The position numbers and the translations under genes were made by a program. 64,000 nucleotides of DNA from CAYNST01 sp964434105 (lineage in GTDB: Bacteria > Pseudomonadota > Gammaproteobacteria > Pseudomonadales > Cellvibrionaceae). The notes beneath the pieces are model-generated. The model did not search any database. It was not told the origin of the DNA and saw only the letters and a program-made list of their open reading frames with translations. Shown piece by piece: positions 35,170 through 43,752 of the stretch. Positions within the stretch are counted from its first letter, which is position 1. Each line of letters opens with the position of its first letter. The stretch lies in NCBI GenBank assembly GCA_964434105.1, contig CAYSTJ010000020.1, positions 1 to 64,000 on the forward strand. The letters are read 5' to 3'.

Positions 35170-35568
35170 TCAATCGGATACGGTTTCCGCCTCGGCCGGG
35201 TAGGCGCCCGTTGCGTCGTGTACTTCCTTCCCGTGAAGCGGAGGATTGAACACACAGGCCATCTGCATCTCCGTTCTGCCCCGGAGAATGTGCTTGTCAT
35301 TCTGATCGAGAATATAAATAGTACCCGGCTCTATCGGATAGACGCGGCCAGTGGCCACTACCTCTACCTCACCGGTCCCCGCGATACAATACACGGATTC
35401 CAGGTGCCGCTGATAGTGCAGGTGAAGCTCAGCACCTTCGTAAATGGTCGTGATGTGAAACGAAAAGCCCATGTTATCGTTTTTCAGCAATAACCGAACG
35501 CTCTCCCAGCCGTCACTGACGACTCTTCGATCCGATTTTGATGCTTCGTCCAGTGTTCTAACTATCAT
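35170..35568 (-). CDS. ectC: L-ectoine synthase EctC
   Basis: A 132-aa cupin enzyme that cyclises N-gamma-acetyl-diaminobutyrate to ectoine, a compatible solute. The N-terminus MIVRTLDEASKSDRRV, the metal-site strand GFSFHITTIYEGAELHLHY with HLESVYCIAGTGEVE, and DQNDKHILRG with FNPPLHGKE are family hallmarks, and the length is normal. RBS AGAGGAG lies just before the ATG. It lies 56 bp after ectA with no ectB between, although ectABC is the usual order. Confidence 0.96.
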   Translation of the reverse strand: MIVRTLDEASKSDRRVVSDGWESVRLLLKNDNMGFSFHITTIYEGAELHLHYQRHLESVYCIAGTGEVEVVATGRVYPIEPGTIYILDQNDKHILRGRTEMQMACVFNPPLHGKEVHDATGAYPAEAETVSD

Positions 35569-35624
35569 CTTTCTACTCCTCTAATTATTGATTGACGAAG
35601 ACTGACCTTAACCTGTTCCGATAA

Positions 35625-36113
35625 TCACGGCGTAAATGGCCCGATACGATACAGGCATTCGTCGTCATGCGCTCCCGCAAAATGCGAGTCTCGGCCAAAC
35701 AGCACCGATTGACTGATTTCCGTATTCAACTCCGCTGCGAGTTTCTTAAACAGTCCGATGGACGCCTGGTTGGATGGCGTAATGGTCGTTTCCACATAGC
35801 GCACATGCTGCAGGTGTGGTCGGGACAGAAGGTTTTGCAGCATTCGCATTGCCAACTTCTGACCGCGCGCGGATTCATGGACAGCTATCTGCCACACAAA
35901 CAGTACATCATCGCGACCCGGTACAAGGTACCCCGATGTGAATCCCACGACCGGGCCATTACTCTCTGCCAGCACACAGGTCTGCGCGAAATGGCTGCAC
36001 TGCAACAGATTGCAATAAAGTGAATTTGTATCCAGTGGTTTGCACTGCTCGATCAGTGCATGCACCGAAGCGCCGTCAATTGAAGACGGCAGTCGTAATT
36101 GGATTTTATTCAT
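35625..36113 (-). CDS. ectA: L-2,4-diaminobutyrate N-gamma-acetyltransferase EctA
   Basis: A 162-aa GNAT acetyltransferase that acetylates L-2,4-diaminobutyrate, the second step of ectoine synthesis. Seen: LPSSIDGASVHALIEQCKPLDTNSLYCNLLQC at the N-terminus in outline, FTSGYLVPGRDDVLFVWQIAV, the acetyl-CoA loop ARGQKLAMRML and TITPSNQASIGLFKKLA. First gene of the ect transcript; a promoter-like pair lies 37-65 bp before its ATG. Divergent from ectR, a MarR regulator gene. Confidence 0.96.
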   Translation of the reverse strand: MNKIQLRLPSSIDGASVHALIEQCKPLDTNSLYCNLLQCSHFAQTCVLAESNGPVVGFTSGYLVPGRDDVLFVWQIAVHESARGQKLAMRMLQNLLSRPHLQHVRYVETTITPSNQASIGLFKKLAAELNTEISQSVLFGRDSHFAGAHDDECLYRIGPFTP

Positions 36114-36149
36114 AATGACCTATCTGCAAAGTACATCGAACACTAAGGG

Positions 36150-36178
36150 ATTATGGTGTAAAGTCTCATCTCGTTCAA
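36150..36178 (-). promoter_or_regulatory. Candidate sigma-70 promoter of ectAC
   Basis: TTGAAC (36173-36178 on the minus strand) and CATAAT (36150-36155) are 17 bp apart, matching consensus 4/6 and 5/6. The implied start lies about 30 bp before the ectA ATG. The 120-bp gap shared with ectR is where EctR is expected to bind in other halophiles. Confidence 0.5.
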
Positions 36179-36233
36179 TAGACGGTGCCCCCGCCTTCCC
36201 TCTCCAGAGTCATATCTACAGAGCTGGCTACAA

Positions 36234-36707
36234 ATGAACCCGATAGATGATGTACTTATAGCGCTACGCCGAGTAATGCGAGCGGCGGATATCCACTCAC
36301 GACATTTGATCAAAGTGGCAGGCCTTACTGCGCCACAGTTGGTCTTGATGAAAGCAATCGAGGCTACCAGTGAGCCGACTATTGGGGTGCTCGCCCGAAA
36401 AATAAGCTTGAGCCAGGCGACCGCGACCAACATCATTGTGCGCCTGGAAAGCCGTAACCTTCTGGTACGACAACGTTCGGAAGCAGATAAACGCTACGTG
36501 TATCTTCATTTGACGGATGCTGGCAGGAAGGCGCTCGCGAATGTCCCGACCCCACTACAGGAGAGCTTCGAGAAACGTTTTATGCAGCTGAAAGGTTGGG
36601 AGCAAACCATGATTCTCAGCAGCCTTCAAAGGCTCGCGGAACTCATGGACGCGGAGGAAATTGAAGCGTCGCCAATACTGGATCCCGGCCCGCTGGACGG
36701 AAATTAA
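36234..36707 (+). CDS. ectR: MarR-family repressor of ectoine genes (EctR-like)
   Basis: A 157-aa MarR winged-helix protein: LTAPQLVLMKAIEATSEPTIGVLARKIS and the recognition part LSQATATNIIVRLESRNLLV with wing RQRSEADKRYVYLHLTDAGRKAL. Divergent from ectA across 120 bp, the arrangement of ectR in methanotrophs and other ectoine producers, where it represses ectABC at low salt. Regulation is inferred from this position. A hairpin follows its stop codon. Confidence 0.84.
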   Translation: MNPIDDVLIALRRVMRAADIHSRHLIKVAGLTAPQLVLMKAIEATSEPTIGVLARKISLSQATATNIIVRLESRNLLVRQRSEADKRYVYLHLTDAGRKALANVPTPLQESFEKRFMQLKGWEQTMILSSLQRLAELMDAEEIEASPILDPGPLDGN

Positions 36708-36711
36708 CAGC

Positions 36712-36732
36712 ACGCGATGACAAGCATCGCGT
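36712..36732 (+). terminator. Hairpin after ectR
   Basis: ACGCGATG, loop ACAAG, CATCGCGT: an 8-bp perfect stem five bases after the ectR stop, followed by AATTT. The U-tract is short. Confidence 0.42.
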
Positions 36733-36819
36733 AATTTACACGACGGGGCAAAGGGAAACGAACACGTAGCACGAAGACTGTCGCTGCGGTGGGATTACAT
36801 GCCCCTGCGGGCAGGTAAA

Positions 36820-36911
36820 TGGCGGAGAGAGAGGGATTCGAACCCTCGATACCCGTTTAGAGGTATACTCCCTTAGCAGGGGAGCGCCTTCGACCACTCG
36901 GCCATCTCTCC
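36820..36911 (-). tRNA. tRNA-Ser (GCT)
   Basis: Reverse complement starts GGAGAGATGGCCGAGTGG, has anticodon loop CTGCTAA with anticodon GCT in the stem CTCCC...GGGAG, a long variable arm typical of serine tRNA, the T loop GGTTCGAATCC, and a genome-encoded CCA end. Acceptor stem GGAGAGA pairs with TCTCTCC. The order lysC-csrA-tRNA-Ser(GCT) is that of other gammaproteobacteria. Confidence 0.97.
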
Positions 36912-37062
36912 GAATCTGATTTAGCTGATTAACTCGATGCAAACCTCAACATTCGAGGTGCGGCATGATATCAATACTTTGAAAAATGTCAAATGTTTAA
37001 ACGATCTAAATGAAGCGGACAACTCATATCAGGCGGTAGCGCCGAATAATTTAAGATATTCT

Positions 37063-37275
37063 GTAACTATTCAGCTCGTGTTGCAACTGTTCAGATTGCG
37101 TCCAGATTTGTTCAGCGCAAGGAAATAAATGTGAGTTTACCCGTGTAAATACGCCGAACATCCTGCGCTTCGCTCTCCGGGCCGTCTGGCCAGGCGTTCA
37201 AACCTGTTCCTGACAGGCTTGTGACCATTTTTTAACGCAGCCATGGGCAAATCGGAGTGTGAGCTGAATAGTTAC
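37063..37275 (-). mobile_element. IS66-like MITE, copy B (213 bp), with perfect ends
   Basis: Begins GTAACTATTCAGCTC and ends GAGCTGAATAGTTAC, a perfect 15-bp terminal inverted repeat, flanked by a perfect 8-bp target duplication GATATTCT (37055-37062 and 37276-37283). GTAA ends with 8-bp duplications are characteristic of IS66-family transposition. No coding capacity. It lies between tRNA-Ser and csrA. Internal palindromes include CCTGTTCCTGACAGG and the GCCGTCTGGCCAGGC region. Confidence 0.88.
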
Positions 37276-37409
37276 GATATTCTCAAGCCACGGAAACCCG
37301 AGTCCACGCCGAACCGAAACCACCTTGCGGGTGCGCACCGTAATGTCTGATAGACCGGAAACAAAACCGATTTTCAGCCTGCGATAACTCACCCGCGTCC
37401 GGGTCGATA

Positions 37410-37607
37410 TCAGCTATTGCCGACATCATCACTGGTTTGTTGCTTTTCTCTTTGAATTCTCTGATAAATCTCTTCGCGGTGCACCGCGATTTCCTTTGGC
37501 GCGTTCACACCAATGCGAACCTGATTACCTTTGACACCCAGCACTGTTACAGTGACTTCGTCACCAACCATAAGTGTCTCACCTATACGGCGCGTTAAAA
37601 TTAACAT
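37410..37607 (-). CDS. csrA: Carbon storage regulator CsrA
   Basis: 65 aa, full length. MLILTRRIGETLMVGDEVTV, VLGVKGNQVRIGV and PKEIAVHREEIY are the conserved RNA-binding dimer. Post-transcriptional regulator that binds GGA motifs near ribosome sites and controls metabolism, motility and biofilm. It follows lysC on the same strand, in the conserved alaS-lysC-csrA order, and tRNA-Ser lies downstream with MITE B inserted between. Confidence 0.98.
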   Translation of the reverse strand: MLILTRRIGETLMVGDEVTVTVLGVKGNQVRIGVNAPKEIAVHREEIYQRIQREKQQTSDDVGNS

Positions 37608-37801
37608 CGATTTACTCTCCTTATTTCATCCTGTGAGAAGGGCAGAATTCAAAATTCTGCCGAAAGCCACCATTTAACTGTCTACGATTGATTTATATTT
37701 TACAAAAACCGGGGGCGGTTCCTGTCGAGACAAGTTGACGACCCGTTTTAGCACGACCGAACAGGTGTTAAGTAACCCGATAGGCGCGATTTCACCATAC
37801 C

Positions 37802-39031
37802 TCAAGCAGATACCTTGTCCAGCCCGAATGCCGCATGCAGAGATCGGACCGCAAGCTCGAGATATTTTTCATCAATGATCACAGACACCTTGATCTCCGA
37901 TGTCGTGATCATCTGAATATTGATGTTGTCAGCGGCCAGCGCCTTGAACATTGTGGACGCCACACCGGCGTGGGATCGCATTCCGACACCAACCACGGAT
38001 ACTTTAACAACTTTACTGTCTGTCGTAATTTCTCTGGCACCCAGTTCTTCCGCGACCTTTTCCAGAATCGCTCTGGCAGCCTCCATGTCACCGCGGTTAA
38101 CCGTGAACGTCAAATCGTTGGTATTATCCGCGGCAACGTTCTGCACGATAACATCCACTTCAATATTTGCGTCACTTATCGGTGTCAATATACTTGATGC
38201 CACACCTGGTTGATCCGGCACGCCACGCACAGACAACTTGGCCTCATCGCGGTTAAACGCAATACCCGAAACTGCAGGCTGTTCCATTGTGGAAGATTCC
38301 TCGTCTATCGTTATTAAAGTGCCGGGCCCATCTTCGAATGAAGACAACACACGCAATGGTACATTGTATTTGCCAGCAAATTCCACCGCTCTGATCTGCA
38401 GAACCTTGGAACCCAAACTGGCCATCTCCAACATTTCCTCAAAGGTGATCCGGTCCAGACGGCGGGCCGTCTCGACGACTCGCGGGTCAGTCGTGTAAAC
38501 CCCATCAACATCGGTGTAGATTTGACACTCGTCTGCTTTCAACGCGGCGGCCAAAGCAACGCCTGTGGTATCCGACCCCCCACGTCCGAGGGTAGTGATA
38601 TTTCCGTCCGTATCGACCCCCTGAAAGCCGGCGACTACAACCACCCTCCCCTTTGCCAGATCACCGCGCATGGCATGCACATCAATCTCATGTATCCTTG
38701 CTTTGTTGAAGGCGTTGTCCGTCAATATCCTTACCTGGGCGCCCGTATAGGACCTGGCATCCTGACCTTTTCGCTTAAGCGCCATACACAGCAATGCGAT
38801 GGTCACCTGTTCGCCCGTAGAAACAAGCACGTCCAGCTCTCGCGGGTCGGGCGTTTCCTGAATTTCTCGCGCGAGCCCAATCAAACGGTTGGTTTCGCCA
38901 CTCATGGCTGATAACACAACGACGACGTCATGGCCTTCCTTCCGGAAGTTTATAACCTTGTCAGCAACCGCCTTTATGCGCTCTACCGACCCAACGGATG
39001 TTCCGCCGTATTTTTGGACAATCAGGCCCAT
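37802..39031 (-). CDS. lysC: Aspartate kinase LysC (aspartokinase)
   Basis: A 409-aa monofunctional aspartokinase: GLIVQKYGGTSVGSVERI at the N-terminus, FQGVDTDGNITTLGRGGSDTT in the kinase core, and YTDVDGVYTTDPRVV. The C-terminal third holds two ACT domains (about 265-405) for lysine and threonine feedback. It makes aspartyl phosphate, the precursor of lysine, methionine, threonine, of aspartate semialdehyde used by the carboxyspermidine route, and of diaminobutyrate for ectoine. Start ATG at 39031 with GGGGAAAA upstream. There is a 307-bp leader to alaS. Confidence 0.96.
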   Translation of the reverse strand: MGLIVQKYGGTSVGSVERIKAVADKVINFRKEGHDVVVVLSAMSGETNRLIGLAREIQETPDPRELDVLVSTGEQVTIALLCMALKRKGQDARSYTGAQVRILTDNAFNKARIHEIDVHAMRGDLAKGRVVVVAGFQGVDTDGNITTLGRGGSDTTGVALAAALKADECQIYTDVDGVYTTDPRVVETARRLDRITFEEMLEMASLGSKVLQIRAVEFAGKYNVPLRVLSSFEDGPGTLITIDEESSTMEQPAVSGIAFNRDEAKLSVRGVPDQPGVASSILTPISDANIEVDVIVQNVAADNTNDLTFTVNRGDMEAARAILEKVAEELGAREITTDSKVVKVSVVGVGMRSHAGVASTMFKALAADNINIQMITTSEIKVSVIIDEKYLELAVRSLHAAFGLDKVSA

Positions 39032-39338
39032 TCTATCTTGTTTTCCCCAATTTTAGTGGTTTCAGTCAGATACAGCACAACGCTTAAAACGCCAAGTCGA
39101 CTGCAATGCAACCCAAAAGGCGGCAATTAAACAACAAAAACCACGCCTTGTTAACTGCTTATTGCAAAAAAAACAAAATACCTCGCCCGCCGCATATAAG
39201 CCGCCGGCACCTGAAATGTATCCGCCAACACCACACAGGAGACTAAACCTTTAGCATTCAAGGTATTAGGCCGATCTGTCGAGGCGGCGGCGCATTAATC
39301 TCCGCGCCCTGCACCGTCCGCCATGACTGATCATTTGA
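39032..39338. other. 307-bp intergenic region between alaS and lysC
   Basis: Downstream of alaS and upstream of lysC on the minus strand. A poly-A/T patch at 39164-39180 follows a GC-rich repeat of CGCCGC type but does not form a convincing terminator. I see no gene or known riboswitch core. Confidence 0.35.
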
Positions 39339-41939
39339 TTATCGCTGGCTCAATGCCTGCGCGATCCATGCCGGCAGCCCTTGGACCGCGGTATCCAGTT
39401 GCCCGTTATCGGCACCACCGCCTTGTGCCATATCCGGGCGTCCGCCGCCCTTACCGTCGATTTGCTCCGCGACGTGGCGCACCAGATCTCCAGCCTTGAT
39501 CAGGCCGACGGCATCCTTACTCACGCCGGCAATCAGTTTCACCTGACCATCTTTGCGGCCCGCCAACAATACCGCGCTACGGCCAAGCCTGTTTTTAAGC
39601 TGATCAACCAGATCACGCAACACTTTCAAATCATCGGTTTCGACAATTTTGGCAACGACTTTCAATCCCGCAATATCACGACTGTCGGCAACCCAGTCAT
39701 CGACCGAAGCCGCTGCCAGGCGTCCTCGCAAGGTCGCCAGCTCCTTCTCGGACTGCCGCGCGCCCGCGAGTATGATATTCAGTTTTTCCAGTACACTTTC
39801 CGGGCTGGCTTTCAGCGCCTGAGCGACGCTGTCCAGCGTTTTTTCCAGACCGTTCAAGTAGTTAAGCGCATTCTGCCCTGTAATCGCCTCAATACGTCTG
39901 ACCCCGGCCGCGACGCCGGTTTCAGACAGAATCTTGAAAAGGCCTATATCCCCGGTACGGGACACATGGGTGCCGCCACACAGCTCCACGGAAAAACCTT
40001 CACCCATAGTGAGCACCCGAACTGTGTCGCCGTATTTTTCTCCAAAGAGCGCCATGGCGCCCTTCTGCCTTGCTGCTTCCATGTCAAGCAGTTCAATCTT
40101 CACATCGGTATTGCGCCGTATTTCGCTATTGACTGTTTCTTCTATGGCGGCAATCTCTTCCGGTTTCAATGGCTCGAAATGTGCAAAATCGAACCGAAGT
40201 CGTTCAGAATCTACTAGCGAACCCTTCTGGGCGACGTGTTCACCCAGCACCTGTCGAAGTGCGGCATGAAGGAGGTGAGTGGCGGAATGATTCAGTGCGA
40301 TCGCACGCCGCAGCGTGTTGTCAATTTCCACTTTCACTGCACTATCGGCTTTCAATTCGCCGTGCAGAACTCTGCCGATATGCAGGTGGACTCCGCCACT
40401 TTTCTGGCAATCACTGACTTCAAAACGGGTATCACCAGACTGCAGATACCCGGTGTCGCCAACCTGTCCACCGGACTCTGCATAAAAAGGCGTGTTACTC
40501 AGAACGATAATACCGTCCTGCCCTTCTGTCAGCAGGTCTACCGCCTCCCCGTCTTTGATGATGGCTGTAATCCGGGCATCGGCAGACGTTCTGTCGTACC
40601 CTTCGAACAGCGTTTCGCCATCAATGACCAGACCGCCTGCCATGCCGCGAAAAGTCCCGCTGGCGCGAGCCCGCTGCCGTTGCTGCTCCATCAGCGTTTC
40701 GTAGCCTTCCAGGTCCAGTTCGAGATGGCGCTCCCGCGCAATGTCATTCGTCAGATCCACTGGAAATCCGTAAGTATCGTAAAGTGCGAATATCACTTCG
40801 CCCGGTATCAGGTTACCACTCATCCGGCTCAGATGGGTTTCCAGTACGCCCATACCTTTATCCAGAGTCTTTGCAAACTGCTCTTCTTCCGCCAGTAATG
40901 TCTTACGAATATGTTCTTTTTTGGCAATCAGTTCCGGGTAGGCCTGCCCCATCTGTTCACCCAGGCAGTCAACCAGACGATGAAAAAATGGGTTCTCCTG
41001 CCCGAGCTTGTGCCCGTGCCTTACCGCCCGGCGGATGATACGGCGCAGCACATAACCACGACCTTCGTTTGACGGCAATACCCCGTCGACAATCAAAAAT
41101 GCACATGAACGTATATGGTCGGCAATCACCTGTAATGACTTGTCACTCTTGTCCGGCGCGCCGGTCACTTTTACCACACCGTCGAGCAATGCCTGAAAGA
41201 GATCTATCTCGTAATTACTGTGCACGCCTTGCATAACAGCGGCAATCCGCTCGAGCCCCATACCGGTATCGACGGACGGCCGGGGTAGCGGTTGCAGTTC
41301 GCCGTCAGCCTGACGATTGTATTGCATGAAAACCAGATTCCAGATTTCAATGTACCGGTCAAGATGATCATTTTCCGACCCTGGCGGACCACCGGCTACC
41401 GCTTCACCATGGTCAAAGAAGATTTCCGAGCTCGGTCCGCAGGGACCCGTATCGCCCATTTGCCAGAAATTATCTTCGTCGAGACGGGAAAACCTTGTCG
41501 GGCTGACGCCGATTTCTTTCAACCAGATATCGGCAGCCTCGTCATCGCTGATGTGTACGGTTACCCATAGGCGCTCTGGTGGCAGTTGAAGGACCTGGGT
41601 AAGGAACTCCCAGGCAAACCGAATAGCGTCTTGCTTGAAATAGTCGCCAAAACTGAAATTTCCCAGCATCTCAAAAAAAGTGTGGTGGCGTGCTGTGTAT
41701 CCGACATTCTCGAGATCATTATGCTTGCCGCCAGCACGCACGCACCGCTGGGAGCTGGCTGCCCGCTTATAGGGGCGCTGCTCTGCACCGAGAAAAACAT
41801 CCTTAAATTGCACCATTCCTGCATTGGTAAACAGGAGTGTGGGGTCATTACCAGGAATCAGCGAACTGCTGGGAACCCTGGCGTGCCCCTGCTTCTCGAA
41901 GTATGACAAAAATGCGTCGCGAATATCAGCGCTTTTCAT
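39339..41939 (-). CDS. alaS: Alanine-tRNA ligase AlaS
   Basis: About 866 aa, in the normal range. Class II aminoacylation domain from MKSADIRDAFLSYFEKQGH (motif 1 region SSSLIPGNDPTLLFTNAGM), the tRNA-recognition part, the editing domain with HSATHLLHAALRQVLG and the CGGTHVSRTGDIG zinc/editing motif, and a C-terminal C-Ala domain ending in GGGRPDMAQGGG. The open frame extends to 42068, but the ATG at 41939 is the family start. Heads the alaS-lysC-csrA order. Confidence 0.97.
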   Translation of the reverse strand: MKSADIRDAFLSYFEKQGHARVPSSSLIPGNDPTLLFTNAGMVQFKDVFLGAEQRPYKRAASSQRCVRAGGKHNDLENVGYTARHHTFFEMLGNFSFGDYFKQDAIRFAWEFLTQVLQLPPERLWVTVHISDDEAADIWLKEIGVSPTRFSRLDEDNFWQMGDTGPCGPSSEIFFDHGEAVAGGPPGSENDHLDRYIEIWNLVFMQYNRQADGELQPLPRPSVDTGMGLERIAAVMQGVHSNYEIDLFQALLDGVVKVTGAPDKSDKSLQVIADHIRSCAFLIVDGVLPSNEGRGYVLRRIIRRAVRHGHKLGQENPFFHRLVDCLGEQMGQAYPELIAKKEHIRKTLLAEEEQFAKTLDKGMGVLETHLSRMSGNLIPGEVIFALYDTYGFPVDLTNDIARERHLELDLEGYETLMEQQRQRARASGTFRGMAGGLVIDGETLFEGYDRTSADARITAIIKDGEAVDLLTEGQDGIIVLSNTPFYAESGGQVGDTGYLQSGDTRFEVSDCQKSGGVHLHIGRVLHGELKADSAVKVEIDNTLRRAIALNHSATHLLHAALRQVLGEHVAQKGSLVDSERLRFDFAHFEPLKPEEIAAIEETVNSEIRRNTDVKIELLDMEAARQKGAMALFGEKYGDTVRVLTMGEGFSVELCGGTHVSRTGDIGLFKILSETGVAAGVRRIEAITGQNALNYLNGLEKTLDSVAQALKASPESVLEKLNIILAGARQSEKELATLRGRLAAASVDDWVADSRDIAGLKVVAKIVETDDLKVLRDLVDQLKNRLGRSAVLLAGRKDGQVKLIAGVSKDAVGLIKAGDLVRHVAEQIDGKGGGRPDMAQGGGADNGQLDTAVQGLPAWIAQALSQR

Positions 41940-42135
41940 AAACCCTTTGCCCGTGAAGGTACCTTGTAGCAGTCCGAATCTATCAGACCCCGAAAGGCGC
42001 ACAGTATAAGGCGCGGGAGCGAATAGTGATAGGGAGGCAGAAAGATCTGCTACGGGTCCAATTATCATCCCACCGCGGACAATCGGGCATCAACGCCCAC
42101 TCGTGCTGGTCCTCAACGGCCGATCATGGAACGAT

Positions 42136-42483
42136 CTACATTCCCAGAGTTGATTCGCTGAACGTCTTGCCGGCCAATAAGTGCAGATGAAGGTGAAAAA
42201 CCGTTTGACCCGCGTCGGCGCCATTATTGATAACCAGTCGAAACGCGTCGCCGACACCCAACTGACGCGCGATTTCTCCTGCCTTGAGCATCAAATGACC
42301 GAGTATCTCCCGATCTTCTGCAACAGCGTCTGCCAGCCTCGGGATCGGCTTACGAGGTATAATCAGGACGTGCGTCGGTGCGCTCGGGGATATATCTCTG
42401 ATGCAGACGCAAAGATCGTCTTTATAAATGAACTCTGAGGGTATCTCGCCATTAATAATCCGGGTAAACAGTGTTTCGGTCAT
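42136..42483 (-). CDS. hinT: HIT-domain purine nucleoside phosphoramidase HinT-like
   Basis: A 115-aa histidine-triad protein: TLFTRIINGEIPSEFIYKDD at the N-terminus, APTHVLIIPRKPI and the HLHLHLLAG active-site motif near the end. Hydrolyses AMP-lysine and similar phosphoramidates. It lies about 200 bp after alaS's upstream side and shares the minus strand with Trm112 and M23 genes. Confidence 0.94.
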   Translation of the reverse strand: MTETLFTRIINGEIPSEFIYKDDLCVCIRDISPSAPTHVLIIPRKPIPRLADAVAEDREILGHLMLKAGEIARQLGVGDAFRLVINNGADAGQTVFHLHLHLLAGKTFSESTLGM

Positions 42484-42583
42484 GCTTGGCCTCTATAGCT
42501 TGTCTATTAGCGGAAGGACAGCGGTAACGCCGGTCGGGCTTCCTGCTGCAGCGCTTTCGGTCAGATGTTTGGGCGTTTGCCCC

Positions 42584-42778
42584 TCAGCGGGTAAATTTCT
42601 CTTTTTCTTCCAGTGAGATCGTGCGAGCTTCAGATTCCAGCATGACCGGAATTCCGTCCCGTATCGGATAGGCCAGTCCACTGGCCGTACAGACCAGTTC
42701 GTCGTGCTCCTTATCGTGAATCAAAGGCGCTTTCGTAACCGGGCATACCAACATACTTAAAAGTTTCTTGTCCAACAT
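42584..42778 (-). CDS. Trm112-family protein (YcaR-like)
   Basis: 64 aa starting MLDKKLLSMLVCPVTKAPL and running through LVCTASGLAYPIRDGIPVML, the Trm112/YcaR zinc-ribbon-like fold, here with one cysteine in each half (CPV and VCT). In other bacteria it is next to kdsB/lpxK. The start at 42778 has AGGTGAA upstream; a frame to 42847 is longer without family support. Function in bacteria uncertain; the archaeal and eukaryal proteins activate methyltransferases. Confidence 0.9.
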   Translation of the reverse strand: MLDKKLLSMLVCPVTKAPLIHDKEHDELVCTASGLAYPIRDGIPVMLESEARTISLEEKEKFTR

Positions 42779-42880
42779 TTCACCTGTCTGCATCTTGTGT
42801 TGAATGATTACCACCATTGTTTCCCGAACTGATGAATCCCCCCGCATGCGGTCAATATTCCGTTCCGTCCCACGCGGGCA

Positions 42881-43726
42881 TTAATCCGGCATGGGGATAT
42901 CTGCCATAAACAGCGCCGGGTCCATGCGGGCACCAAACCAATTAAGTCGCCAGTCAAGGTGCGGACCGGTAGCCCGCCCGGTTGCCCCCACTTCGGCAAC
43001 CGCCTGCCCCTGGCTGACCGAATCGCCTTCTTCGACCAGCAGTTTATGCAAATGGATAAATGTCGACGAAAACCCGTGCCCATGGTCGATAATGAGTGTG
43101 CCACCGGAATAGTAGATGTCCTTTTCTGCCAGGGTCACTATACCCGGCGCGGGGGCGACGACCCTTGTACCCGTTGGCGCTGCGATATCCAGTCCATAAT
43201 GTGGCGACCTCGGCACCCCATTGTACACCCGCTGACTACCGTACACACCGGTAATAGGACCGGTAAGTGGCCAGATAAATGGCTCGAGAAAGTCTGTTCT
43301 CGGGTCATCCCGCTGCCGCGCTTTGCCTATACGCGCATTTTCACGGGCGATGCGATCGAGCACCTCTTTTGGAGGGGTGACATGCTTCTGCTCCACGCCT
43401 TCAATTTTCTGCACGTTATATTCGCGACGCGCCACAGAATAGGTTTCGACCAATGTTGCTCCATCGGGCTTTACGACCTCCAGGACCACAGCAGGATCGG
43501 CATCGCGGGTCAATCCGAAAATAAAATCGCCTTCAGGGGACACCCGTAACGCCCGTCCGTCGAGCTTAACCGCACTTCCTGGCGCCACCTTGCCAATCAA
43601 GGTGCCACCCTGTTGCCACTGACCCTTTATCGACAGTTCCGGGGCGGCCGCCAGCCCGGTGCCGAACCCGGATAAGAGGAATACCAGAGTGGTCTTCCAG
43701 GCCAGGCCTGACGTTATCAGCTTCAT
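42881..43726 (-). CDS. M23-family peptidoglycan metalloendopeptidase, exported
   Basis: A 281-aa protein with a signal peptide (MKLITSGLAWKTTLVFLLSGFG in outline, cut near LAAA), a beta-rich N-terminal domain (about 25-140), and an M23 domain. Zinc ligands are in SPHYGLDI (H..D), HLH of TFIHLHKL and the GPHLDW histidine. Cuts peptide cross-links or trims glycan-stem peptides in the periplasm. The second ATG, 43726, has the better spacing from AGGT. It sits between Trm112 and an ABC-F gene on the same strand. Confidence 0.92.
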   Translation of the reverse strand: MKLITSGLAWKTTLVFLLSGFGTGLAAAPELSIKGQWQQGGTLIGKVAPGSAVKLDGRALRVSPEGDFIFGLTRDADPAVVLEVVKPDGATLVETYSVARREYNVQKIEGVEQKHVTPPKEVLDRIARENARIGKARQRDDPRTDFLEPFIWPLTGPITGVYGSQRVYNGVPRSPHYGLDIAAPTGTRVVAPAPGIVTLAEKDIYYSGGTLIIDHGHGFSSTFIHLHKLLVEEGDSVSQGQAVAEVGATGRATGPHLDWRLNWFGARMDPALFMADIPMPD

Positions 43727-43752
43727 ATGCATTACCTGAATTTTTAATTGCC

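Noticed and set aside
39032..39338. Lysine riboswitch upstream of lysC
   Set aside because: I could not find the conserved lysine-riboswitch core elements in the leader; a covariance search would be needed to exclude it.
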